Positions 51,811 to 60,400 of a stretch of DNA of 64,000 nt are shown one piece after another. The notes below the pieces were generated by a model that saw only the letters and a program-made list of their open reading frames with translations, did no database searches and was not told where the DNA came from. The position numbers were made by a program, and so were the translations under genes. Origin of the DNA: RPQJ01 sp052035645 (lineage in GTDB: Bacteria > Pseudomonadota > Gammaproteobacteria > Steroidobacterales > Steroidobacteraceae); contig JBPOHK010000033.1 of assembly GCA_052035645.1 (NCBI GenBank), positions 15,097 to 79,096 on the forward strand. The letters run 5' to 3'. Positions within the stretch are counted from its first letter, which is position 1. Each line of letters opens with the position of its first letter.

Positions 51811-53187
51811 TTGGAACCATCGCGCCCCGACCCGCCCGCTGACGTCCTCGCCTGTCCCCGTTGCGCGGGGGCGCTGGCCTGCGCGCCCGCCTGGCGCTGC
51901 ACCGCCTGCGGCGCGGACTTCCCCGTCGTCGACGGACTGCCCTGGCTGGTCGCGGAGCCCGCGCTGCTGCTCGCCGAGTGGCGGGGCCGGCTGCGGGCGC
52001 TCGCCGCGGAACTCGAGGCCCAGTCGTCCGCCTACCGCGCCGCGCTGACCGGCGAGGTCGCACGGGCCGCGACGCGCAGCCGGCTCAAGCTGATGGCCGG
52101 CGCCTGCCAGGACCACGCACGCCGCCTGCGCGCGCTGCTCGCGCCGCTCGGCGTCGCCCCGGCGGCGGCCGCGACGGAAACCTACCGGGCGCTGCACGGC
52201 GCGCTGCCGGCGGGGCAGGGCCTCACTTCCTACTACGCCAACCTGCACCGCGACTGGTGCTGGGGCGATGCGGAGAACTCGGCGGCCGCCGATGCGGTGG
52301 AAGCGGCCCTCGGCGTGGCGGCTCCCGGGCGCGTGCTGGTGCTCGGCGCCGGCGCCGGCCGCCTGGCCTACGACCTGCACCAGCGGCGACGCCCGGCACT
52401 CACCGTCGCCGCGGACCTCAATCCCCTGATGCTCGCGGTCGCCCGTCGCCTGTACGCCGGCGAGACCGTCGAGCTGTACGAGTTCCCGCTCGCTCCGCGC
52501 GACCTCGCGAGCCAGGCGCTGCTGAGGGAATTGCGCTCGCCGGGGCCGTCGGCGCCGGGCCTGCACGTCCTGCTCGCGGACGCGAGCCGCGCACCATTCG
52601 GGTGCGCCGCCTTCGACACCGTCGTCACGCCGTGGCTGATCGACATCCTGGACGAGGATCTTCCCGCGTTCGTGCAACGCGTCCGCCACTGGCTGCGGCC
52701 CGGCGGGCGCTGGCTCCACAGCGGGTCGCTGTTCTTCCAGCACCCGGACCCGGCACGGGCCTATGCCACCGAGGAAGTGGAGGGCATCGTGCGCGACGCG
52801 GGCTTTTCGATCGAGTCCTGGGACGAGCGCGTCGTGCCCTACCTGGCCTCGCCGGCCAGCCGCAACGTGCGCCACGAGCGGCTGGTCACGTTCGCGGCGG
52901 TTCGCGGCGAGGGGCCGGGCGCGCTGCCGCCGCCCCACCTGCCGTCGCCCGACTGGCTGCGCGACGCGACACGTCCCGTGCCGCTTCTGCCGGAGGTCGC
53001 CAGCCGCGTGCTCGCGATGCGCGTCTACGCGTTCGTCGCCTCGCTGGTGGACGGGCGACGCTCGCTGCGCGAGATCGCGGCGGTGCTCGTGCAGGAGCGC
53101 CTGATGGCCGCGGACGAGGCCGAGCCCGCCGTGCGCGACTTCCTGCAGCGGCTGCACGCGGAGGCGAGACAGCCCCTGCGCGCGTGA
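51811..53187 (+). CDS. Zinc-ribbon class I SAM methyltransferase (N2227-like) with PqqD-like tail
   Basis: 458 aa, probably from TTG 51811 (weak ribosome site), 11 bases after the Tat gene. An N-terminal zinc ribbon of Trm112 type has CPRCAG ... CTACGADFPVV (~16-40). The SAM-binding core follows at ~165 (VLVLGAGAGRLAYDLH), with SYYANLHRDWCWGDAE just before it, as in carnosine N-methyltransferase-like N2227 proteins. Residues ~390-450 (VYAFVASLVDGRRSLREIAA) resemble the PqqD winged helix that presents peptides to modifying enzymes. It could modify a small molecule or one of the operon proteins; neither can be decided. There is no signal peptide. Confidence 0.72.
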   Translation: MEPSRPDPPADVLACPRCAGALACAPAWRCTACGADFPVVDGLPWLVAEPALLLAEWRGRLRALAAELEAQSSAYRAALTGEVARAATRSRLKLMAGACQDHARRLRALLAPLGVAPAAAATETYRALHGALPAGQGLTSYYANLHRDWCWGDAENSAAADAVEAALGVAAPGRVLVLGAGAGRLAYDLHQRRRPALTVAADLNPLMLAVARRLYAGETVELYEFPLAPRDLASQALLRELRSPGPSAPGLHVLLADASRAPFGCAAFDTVVTPWLIDILDEDLPAFVQRVRHWLRPGGRWLHSGSLFFQHPDPARAYATEEVEGIVRDAGFSIESWDERVVPYLASPASRNVRHERLVTFAAVRGEGPGALPPPHLPSPDWLRDATRPVPLLPEVASRVLAMRVYAFVASLVDGRRSLREIAAVLVQERLMAADEAEPAVRDFLQRLHAEARQPLRA

Positions 53188-53254
53188 AGCGCGTTGAGTT
53201 GTGGCCCGCGCGCGGCTAGTCTCGGCATCTCGTCCCTGGTCCCCGGTCCCGACG

Positions 53255-54241
53255 ATGTCCCGATTCGCCTGCCTCCTGCTGGCCGCCGTGCTGTTCGCGT
53301 CGTCCGCGCGTGCCGACTGGTACGAGCGCGAGGAGGCGATCATGGGCACGCGGGTGGCGGTGCAGCTGTGGTCGGACGACGCCGAACTCGCGGTCCGCGC
53401 GCTCGACGCCGTCATGGAGGACATGCACCGCACCGACGAGCTGATGAGCACGTACAAGCCGGAGAGCCAGCTCTCGCAGGTGAACGCGCACGCCTACGAG
53501 CGGCCGGTCGCGGTCGACCCGACGATCGTGGACGTGGTGACCAAGGCGATCGAGTACTCGAAGCTGAGCGACGGGGCGTTCGACGTCACCTATGCCAGCG
53601 TCGGCTACCTGTACGACTACCGCCAGCACGTCCACCCGAGCCAGGCGCAGATCGACGCGGCGCTGCCGGCGGTCGATTACCGGCAGCTGCGCGTCGATCC
53701 AAAGACGAACACGATTCGTTTCCTCAAGCCCGGCATGCGCATCGACCTCGGCGGCATCGCCAAGGGCTGGGCGGTCGACCGCGGCGCCGACATCCTGCGG
53801 CGCATGGGCATCCGCCACGCCATGGTGAATGCCGGCGGCGACACCTACCTGCTCGGCGACCGGCGGGGCAAGCCCTGGATCGTCGGCATCCGCGACCCGC
53901 GCCGGGACAACGCGGTGGTCGCGCGCATTCCGCTGCAGGACCAGGCCATCTCCACCTCGGGCGACTACGAGCGCTACTTCGAGGAGGACGGCGTCCGCTA
54001 CCACCACATCCTCGTGCCCGGGACGGGCAAGTCGCCGGGCCTCGTGCGCAGCGTCACGGTGATCGGCCCGACGGCGACCCGCACCGACGGCCTGACCAAG
54101 CCGATATTCATCTGGGGCGTGGAGAAAGGCATGGACTTCGTGCGGCGCGTCAAGGACGTCGAAGCCGTGATCGTGGATAACGAGGGCCAGGTCTATTATT
54201 CGGCCGGCCTGGCGCCCGCCCCCGGGGGCGGAAGCCCGTGA
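53255..54241 (+). CDS. apbE: FAD:protein FMN transferase (ApbE)
   Basis: 328 aa from ATG 53255 with signal peptide MSRFACLLLAAVLFASSARA. ApbE proteins attach FMN by a phosphoester bond to Thr or Ser of partner flavoproteins in the periplasm. Motifs: MGTRVAVQLW, DLGGIAKGWAVDRGAD (substrate/Mg site, ~175), MVNAGGDTYLLG, STSGDYERYF (~245) and TDGLTKPIFIWG. Protein targets typically carry a D-G-x-S/T-G-A-T-like site or an FMN-binding domain. I found no such target in this window, so the flavinylated partner must lie elsewhere. It follows the redox operon by 67 bases. Confidence 0.9.
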   Translation: MSRFACLLLAAVLFASSARADWYEREEAIMGTRVAVQLWSDDAELAVRALDAVMEDMHRTDELMSTYKPESQLSQVNAHAYERPVAVDPTIVDVVTKAIEYSKLSDGAFDVTYASVGYLYDYRQHVHPSQAQIDAALPAVDYRQLRVDPKTNTIRFLKPGMRIDLGGIAKGWAVDRGADILRRMGIRHAMVNAGGDTYLLGDRRGKPWIVGIRDPRRDNAVVARIPLQDQAISTSGDYERYFEEDGVRYHHILVPGTGKSPGLVRSVTVIGPTATRTDGLTKPIFIWGVEKGMDFVRRVKDVEAVIVDNEGQVYYSAGLAPAPGGGSP

Positions 54242-54252
54242 CGGCGATTTGT

Positions 54253-54286
54253 GACGCATTGCCGGCCGGAGGGGCCGGAATGCGTC
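54253..54286 (+). terminator. Hairpin after apbE
   Basis: A 14-base-pair stem with one bulged G (GACGCATT/AATGCGTC then CCGGCC/GGCCGG, loop GGAGG) lies 11 bases after the apbE stop. It is followed by GTTCGTT, a poor T run. It probably terminates the redox operon and isolates the riboswitch transcript. Confidence 0.5.
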
Positions 54287-54291
54287 GTTCG

Positions 54292-54321
54292 TTGACAGGT
54301 TGAGGTCGTAAAGACAAGGAT
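54292..54321 (+). promoter_or_regulatory. Promoter ahead of the c-di-GMP riboswitch
   Basis: A consensus -35 TTGACA (54292-54297), an 18-base spacer and a weaker -10 AAGGAT (54316-54321). This places transcription start at about 54328-54330, right at the aptamer, leaving almost no extra leader. Confidence 0.6.
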
Positions 54322-54329
54322 GCCGGTTC

Positions 54330-54410
54330 AGGAAAGGGCAAACCCGCTGAAAGGCGGGGACGCAAAGCCACCGGTCTTCGGGTATTCCCATGACAGCGGG
54401 GTTGCCGACG
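54330..54410 (+). ncRNA. Cyclic-di-GMP-I riboswitch (GEMM motif)
   Basis: The conserved GEMM-I elements occur in order: AGGGCAAACC (54335-54344), stem CCCGCT with GAAA tetraloop and GGCGGG (54343-54358), the invariant GGACGCAAAGCC (54358-54369), CCGG (54371-54374), a second stem with UUCG loop, and 3' AGCGGGGTTGCCGA (54395-54408). This matches the Vibrio Vc2 aptamer pattern. The GTG start of the downstream thioredoxin gene is at 54410 and its probable ribosome site GGGG (54398-54401) is part of the aptamer 3' strand. Ligand binding would therefore act directly on translation initiation; the sign of the response (likely off) is inferred. Confidence 0.93.
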
Positions 54411-54955
54411 TGCAACGCAAGGATCGATTCGAACAGGCCCGACGAAGGGCGAAACTGGAAACCCTGGCCCTGCTGGCCGCCGCGATCGCGGGTGCGCTCG
54501 CGTATCCGCTGCTCGCCAGGGCCGAGGTGCCCGCGCGCGGCGCCGCCGCGCCGGACTTCGTGCTCAAGGCCACCGACGGGCGCAACCTGCGCCTCTCCGA
54601 GTACCTCGGCGAGCCGGTCGTCATCACGTTCTGGGCCAGCTGGTGCGGCCCGTGCCGCGAGACCCTCGTGCACCTCGCCGACCTGCCGGCCGACCCGGCC
54701 GCGGGCGGACCGGTCGTGCTCACGGTGAACCTCGGCGATGCGCCCGAGCGCGCCGCCGCGGTCGCGCACTCCGTGAAGCTCCGCTACCCCGCCCTCATGG
54801 ACCCCAAGGAGTCCGTGGGCCGCCTGTATGATGTGGACAAGTTGCCGCTCACGCTGCTCGTCGATCCCGACGGGAGGGTCCGCGGCGCATGGACCGGGGA
54901 CGCCAACCCGGTGCCCGAGTTGACGCAGCAGATCAAGGAGCTGCAACGCCGATGA
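54410..54955 (+). CDS. TlpA/ResA-like thioredoxin, riboswitch-controlled
   Basis: 181 aa from GTG 54410. One N-terminal membrane segment (~18-37, LALLAAAIAGALAYPLLA) anchors a periplasmic thioredoxin domain with WCGPC (Cys79, Cys82), motif AAAPDFVLKATDGRNL and cis-Pro in DKLPLTLLVDPDG. An in-frame ATG at 54320 would translate the aptamer itself and is rejected. First gene of the nine-gene operon, overlapping the next by ATGA. It could reduce disulfides in the envelope machine built by the downstream genes. It differs from the other TlpA of the window by its anchor. Confidence 0.88.
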   Translation: MQRKDRFEQARRRAKLETLALLAAAIAGALAYPLLARAEVPARGAAAPDFVLKATDGRNLRLSEYLGEPVVITFWASWCGPCRETLVHLADLPADPAAGGPVVLTVNLGDAPERAAAVAHSVKLRYPALMDPKESVGRLYDVDKLPLTLLVDPDGRVRGAWTGDANPVPELTQQIKELQRR

Positions 54956-55572
54956 CTTCGCACACGCTGGACTCCCGTCGATCCTTCCGCGCGGCCTTTG
55001 CCGCGTGCCTCGTCCTGCTCGCCGCAGCCGTCATGCCTGCGGCCCGGGCCCAGGACACCCCGGCGGCCGATCCGGCCGTCGCGACCTCGCCCACGGCGGC
55101 GCCCGCCGCGGCCCCGGCCGAGGCGGCGCGCAGCGTCGACCAGGACGTGCAGACCCTCAAGAAGCAGCTCGTGGACCTCAACCGCGACCTGTTCAAGCTC
55201 GAGGAAGAACTGCTCTACCCGGCGAGCACCCAGGTCGCCGTGTTCGTGTCGGTCGACGTGGGCACGTTCTTCGCCCTCGACTCGATCACGCTCAAGGTCG
55301 ACGACAAGGAGGTCGCGCACTACCTCTACACCGACCGCGAGGTCGAGGCGCTGCACCGCGGCGGCGTGCAGAAACTGTACGTCGGCAACCTCAAGGCCGG
55401 CCCGCACGAGGTCGTGGCGTTCTTCACCGGCAAGGGCCCGCACGGCCGCGACTACCGCCGCGGCGCCACGCTGCAGCTCGACAAGGAGGTCGGCGCCAAG
55501 TACGTCGAATTGCGCATCAGCGACCGCGTGGCCTCGCTCGAGCCCGAGTTCGTCGTGCGCCAGTGGGAGTGA
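54952..55572 (+). CDS. Exported coiled-coil/beta protein of unknown function
   Basis: 206 aa, ATG 54952 overlapping the TlpA stop. Signal peptide ~11-34 (FRAAFAACLVLLAAAVMPAARAQ). An Ala/Pro-rich linker is followed by a short coiled coil (VDQDVQTLKKQLVDLNRDLFKLEEELL, ~60-86; residues shown as two parts of one helix) and a beta-rich domain (QVAVFVSVDVG; SITLKVDDKEVAHYLYTD; LKAGPHEVVAFFTGKGP). Small proteins of this design recur next to AglR/ExbB-type clusters, but I know no function. No cysteines in the mature part. Confidence 0.7.
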   Translation: MTSHTLDSRRSFRAAFAACLVLLAAAVMPAARAQDTPAADPAVATSPTAAPAAAPAEAARSVDQDVQTLKKQLVDLNRDLFKLEEELLYPASTQVAVFVSVDVGTFFALDSITLKVDDKEVAHYLYTDREVEALHRGGVQKLYVGNLKAGPHEVVAFFTGKGPHGRDYRRGATLQLDKEVGAKYVELRISDRVASLEPEFVVRQWE

Positions 55573-55616
55573 GCCGGCCGCGCCGCCCGTACCACGCGCC
55601 ATCCACGGTTTTCCCG

Positions 55617-57497
55617 ATGACCCAGAACCGCATTCCCCGCTGCCTGGCGCTGCTCGCCGCGGCGTCGCTCGCCTGTGCCTCGGCGACCGCGCAGGAGCAG
55701 CCCTCGCGCGACCTGCCGCCGCCGACGCAGTTGAAGGATCTCGACTACGGCGACGTGCTGTTCTACTTCTTCCAGGACGACTACTTCGACTCGCTGGTGC
55801 GGCTCGAGGTCGACCGCGACTTCCAGCGCATCCCGCACCACGAGGCCGAGGCCGAGCTGCTCTCGGGCGGCCTGTACCTCTCGCTGGGCCTGTACGCCGA
55901 GGCCGAGCGGATCTTCAACAAGCTGCTGGCCGGTCCCGTGCCCCAGGGCGTCGCGGACCGCGCGCACTTCTACCTGGCGCGCATCGGCTACCAGCGCGGC
56001 TACTACGACAACGCGTGGAGCTGGCTGCAGCGCATCCGCGGGCCGCTGCCGGGCAAGCTCGACCCCGAGAAGCGCCTGCTCGCCTCGAACGTGCTGATGG
56101 CGCAGGGGCGCTACGGCGAGGCGATCGAGCAGCTGAACGCCTGGACCGAGAACACCACCTGGGCCAACTACGCGCGCTACAACCTCGGCGTGGCGCTGCT
56201 GCGCACCAATGCGTCGGCGCAGGGCCGTGAGTTCCTCGGCCGCGTCGGCACGATCGAGGCCGCGAGCGAGGAGCAGATGTCGCTGCGCGACCGCGCCAAC
56301 CTCGCGCTCGGCTTCGCCGCGATCCAGGCCAGCGACGCCGACGGCGCCGTGACGGCCCTCAGCCGCGTGCGGCTCGACGGTCCGTTCACCAACAAGGCGC
56401 TGCTCGGCCTCGGCTGGGCCCAGACCGACGCGAAGCGCTACGAGCAGGCGCTCGCCCCGTGGCTCGAACTGCGCAGGCGCGCGGTCCCGGACGCCGCGGT
56501 GCAGGAGTCCTTCCTCGGGGTGCCCTTCGCCTACGCGCAGCTCGGCGCGAAGGGCCAGGCGGCGGACGAGTACCGCAAGGCCGTGCAGGCCTACACCGAC
56601 GAGAGCACGCGCATCGACGAGTCGATCGCCGCGATCCGAGGCGGCGGCTTCCTCGACGCCATCCTCGACGCCGTGCCGCGCACGGACGACATCGGCTGGT
56701 TCTGGCAGCTGCAGAAGGTGCCGGACGCGCCGCACACCCGCTATCTCTACCAGCTCATGGCCTCGCACACGTTCCAGGAAGGCCTGAAGAACTACCGCGA
56801 CCTGCGGATCATGCAGCACAACCTCGACGGCTGGCGCACCTCGCTCGACGCCTTCGACGCGATGATCGTGGCCCGCGGCGAGGCCGCGGCGCAGCGCGAG
56901 CCGAAATTGCAGGCCGTGCTCGCCAGCACCGACCTCGGCGCGCTCGAAGCGCGGCAGATGGAACTGGCGGCCCGGGCGCAGGTCATCGCGGCGGACCACG
57001 ACGTGGGCGCGCTCGCGACCGGCGAGGAGGCCCGCCAGTGGCAGGAGCTGCAGGCCGTCGACGCCGCGGTCCGCTCGCTGCCCGCGGGCCCGCAGCGCGA
57101 CGCGCTCGCCGAGCGTGCACGCATCCTGCGCGGCACGCTGCAGTGGCGTTTCGACGCCCAGTACAAGCCGCGCCTGCGCGCGCTCACCAGGGGCGTGGAC
57201 GACAGCGCGGACCAGCTCGCGGAGGCGCGCCTGCGCCTCGGCCTCGTGAAGGAAGCCGCCGAGACGGCGCCCCGCAACACGGCGGCGTTCGCCGCGCGCG
57301 TGGCCGAACTCGCGGCGCGCATCGACGATCTCACGCCCCGGCTCGCTTCGGCGGCCACGGCTCAGGAGCGCGTGCTGGCGGACATCGCCGTCGGCGAGCT
57401 CGAGGCGCAGAAGCAGCGCCTCGCCAGCTACGCGACCCAGGCACGGTTCGCGCTGGCGTCGCTGTACGACGAAGCCGCGGCGGGGAGTGCCCCGTGA
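55617..57497 (+). CDS. TPR-repeat exported protein
   Basis: 626 aa, ATG 55617, signal peptide ending at ATA|QE (~25). TPR helices fill ~45-330 (AELLSGGLYLSLGLYAEAERIF; LLASNVLMAQGRYGEAIEQL; LLGLGWAQTDAKRYEQALA), then a ~300-residue helical, partly coiled-coil region ending near LASYATQARFALASLYDEA. Such proteins are annotated elsewhere as TPR components of TonB systems, and resemble the TPR subunits of myxobacterial Glt complexes. Likely periplasmic scaffold connecting the inner-membrane motor to the outer membrane. It overlaps the next gene by GTGA. Confidence 0.78.
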   Translation: MTQNRIPRCLALLAAASLACASATAQEQPSRDLPPPTQLKDLDYGDVLFYFFQDDYFDSLVRLEVDRDFQRIPHHEAEAELLSGGLYLSLGLYAEAERIFNKLLAGPVPQGVADRAHFYLARIGYQRGYYDNAWSWLQRIRGPLPGKLDPEKRLLASNVLMAQGRYGEAIEQLNAWTENTTWANYARYNLGVALLRTNASAQGREFLGRVGTIEAASEEQMSLRDRANLALGFAAIQASDADGAVTALSRVRLDGPFTNKALLGLGWAQTDAKRYEQALAPWLELRRRAVPDAAVQESFLGVPFAYAQLGAKGQAADEYRKAVQAYTDESTRIDESIAAIRGGGFLDAILDAVPRTDDIGWFWQLQKVPDAPHTRYLYQLMASHTFQEGLKNYRDLRIMQHNLDGWRTSLDAFDAMIVARGEAAAQREPKLQAVLASTDLGALEARQMELAARAQVIAADHDVGALATGEEARQWQELQAVDAAVRSLPAGPQRDALAERARILRGTLQWRFDAQYKPRLRALTRGVDDSADQLAEARLRLGLVKEAAETAPRNTAAFAARVAELAARIDDLTPRLASAATAQERVLADIAVGELEAQKQRLASYATQARFALASLYDEAAAGSAP

Positions 57498-60400
57498 GGA
57501 TCCGCCTGGCCGCCGCAGTCGTCGCGGCGCTCGGTCTGGCCTCCCTGCCCGCCGAAGCCCGCAAGCCGACCCCGCCGCCGACCATCGGCGACCTCGCCAA
57601 GGTGCCGGTGACGGTCGATCGCACGGCGCCGGTGCAGTCGGACGCGACGCAGGCGGCGCAGAGCTACGAGGAATTCCTCAAGATCCCCGATTCCGATCCG
57701 CTGCTGCGCGCGCAGGCGCTGCGCCGCCTCGGCGACCTCAAGCTCGCCGCGGCGGAGACGCTGCGCGGCGAGGAGGGTACGGCCAGTGCAGCGGCGTCGG
57801 CCGCCGCCCGCGAGGCGGTCGCCGCCTACGAGCGGCTGCTCAAGGACTATCCGCAGGCCCCGGGCACGGACTCGACGCTCTACCAGCTCGCCCGTGCGTA
57901 CGAGATGGCGGGCGAGCCCGCCCGGGCCATGGCGACCCTCGACGACCTCGTGCGGCGCTTCCCGGGCGGATCGCACTACGACGAGGCCCAGTTCCGCCGC
58001 GGCGAGACGTTCTTCAGCGCCGGGCAGTACCTCGATGCCGAGCGGGCCTACGCCGCCGTGCTCGGCGTGGGGCCGAAGTCCGAGTTCAACGAGCAGGCCC
58101 TCTACAAGCAGGGCTGGTCGCTGTTCAAGCTGTCGCGCAACGAGGAGTCGAGCGAGTCCTTCCTCCGGCTGCTCGACCGTCTGCTGATCGCCGACGGCAA
58201 GCTGCGCCCGGCCGCGCAGCTCTCGCGCCCGGAGCGCGAGCTCGCCGACGACGCGATGCGCGCCCTGAGCCTGATGTTCTCCGGCTCCGAGGGCTCGAAG
58301 TCGCTGGTGGCCGCGCTCGAGGCGCACGGCGCGCAGGCGCCGTACGAGGCGCAGCTCTATTCCGCGCTCGGCGACCTCTACCTCGAAAAGGAGCGCTACC
58401 AGGACGCCGCGGAGACCTACCGCGCGTTCTCGCGCCGCCAGCCGATGAGCACCGACGCCCCGCTGCTGCTCGGCAAGTCCGCCGACGCCTACGCCAAGGG
58501 CGGGTTCACCTCGCTGGTGCTCGAGTCCAAGGCCGAGATGGTCGAGAACTACGGCCCGAAGAGCGCCTTCTGGGCCGCCCACCCGACCGACCTCGACCCG
58601 CAGGTCAGCAACACCGTGCAGGCCAACCTGCTCGACCTGGCGCGTCATCACCACGCGCTGGTGCAGAAGGGCGGCACGCCGGCCGACCGCGATGCCGCGG
58701 TGCGCTGGTACCGCGAGTACCTCGACGCGTTCGACGCCGCACCGCAGGCGGCCGCGACGCGCCTGCTGCTCGCCGACCTGCTGTTCGACAGCAAGCGCTA
58801 CGTCGAGTCGGCGCAGGAATACGAGGCGGCGGCCTATTCGTACGCCAACGCCACCGAGGCGGGACGCGCCGGCTATGCCGCGCTGGTCTCCTACGACCGG
58901 GCGGAGGCACAGGTGCCGGAAGCGGAGCGGGCGGCCCTGCGCCTGAAGGCCATCGATTCCTCGCTGCGCTTCGCCAGCACCTTCCCGGCCCACGCCGAGA
59001 CGCCGGGCGTGCTGACGCGCACGACCAAGGCGCTGTTCGACGCCGGCGACCGGCAGCGCGCCGAGTCGGTGGCGCAGCAGGTGCTGGCGCTCGGGCCGCG
59101 CGCGGATGCCGGGCAGCAGCTCGTCGCCTGGACCGTGCTCGCGCACACCTACTTCGACTCCGGCCGCTTCGCGGACGCCGAGAAGGCCTACGGCGAGGTC
59201 GCCAAGCGCCTGCCGCCGAACGACCCGCTGGTCGCCGAGATCACCGAGCGCCGCGCCGCGTCCGTGTACCGCCAGGCGGAGGCACGCCAGGCGGCGGGCG
59301 ACACGGCCGGCGCCGTGGGCGAGTTCCTGCGCGTCGCCGCCGTCGCGCCGAATTCGCCGGCGGCCGTCAAGGCGCAGTACGACGCCGCCACCCTGCTGCT
59401 CAATGCGAAGAACTGGACGCAGGCCGCGACGGTCCTCGAGAACTTCCGCCGCGCCTACCCGGACAACGAACTGCAGCCGGACGTCACGCGCAAGCTCGCG
59501 GTCGCCTACCTCGAGAGCGGCCGCAAGCGCGAGGCCGCCGCCGAGTTCGAACGCGTCGCTGCCCGCGAGGCCGAGCAGCCGGAGGTCCGCCGGGCCGCAC
59601 AGTGGCAGGCGGCCGAGCTGTACCGCTCGAGCGGCGATGCCGCCGGCGCGACGCGCGCGTACACCGACTACGTCCGGCGCTTCCCGGTGCCGTTCGAGGT
59701 CGCGCTCGAGGCGCGCCACGAACTGGCCGACCTCGCGCTGCGCGGCGGCGACACGCAGGCGCGCAAGCGCTGGCTCGGCGAGATCATCGCGGCCGATGCC
59801 TCGGCGGGCGCCGGGCGCACCGACCGCAGCCGCTTCCTCGCGGCCAACGCGGCCATCGAACTCGCCGCGCCGCTGGACGCCTCGTCCCGCGCCATCCGCC
59901 TGGCGATTCCGCTCGACAAGTCGCTGAAGGCGAAGCGCAAGGCCATGGAGGCCGCGCTCGAGGCCTACGCGAAGGTCGAGGACTATGGCGTGGCGTCGGT
60001 CTCGACCCAGGCCACGTACGCGATGGCCGACCTGTACCGCCACCTCGGCAAGTCGCTGCTCGAGTCGGACCGCCCGCGCGGCCTCAAGGGCGACGAACTG
60101 GAGGAATACAACGTGCTGCTCGAGGAGCAGGCCTTCCCGTTCGAGGAGAAGGCGATCGGCATCCACGAGAAGAACGTGAAGCGCGCCGTCCAGGGCACGT
60201 GGGACGCCTGGGTCGAGAAGAGCTTCGCCGACCTCGCGGCCATGAATCCGGGTCGCTATGCCCGTGCCGAGATCGTGGAAGGGCCGGATGCCCCGGCGGG
60301 CGCCGGCGCGGCCGCGGTCGCGCAGTTCTCCGCCGCGCGCGTCTCGCTGGACGCGGGGCGCTACGAGGAAGCGCGGCAGATGTTCGAGGCCGGCCTGGCC

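Noticed and set aside
54320..54409. Upstream ATG giving the riboswitch-controlled thioredoxin 30 extra residues
   Set aside because: Those codons coincide with the conserved c-di-GMP aptamer and encode no signal; GTG 54410 gives a sensible membrane anchor.
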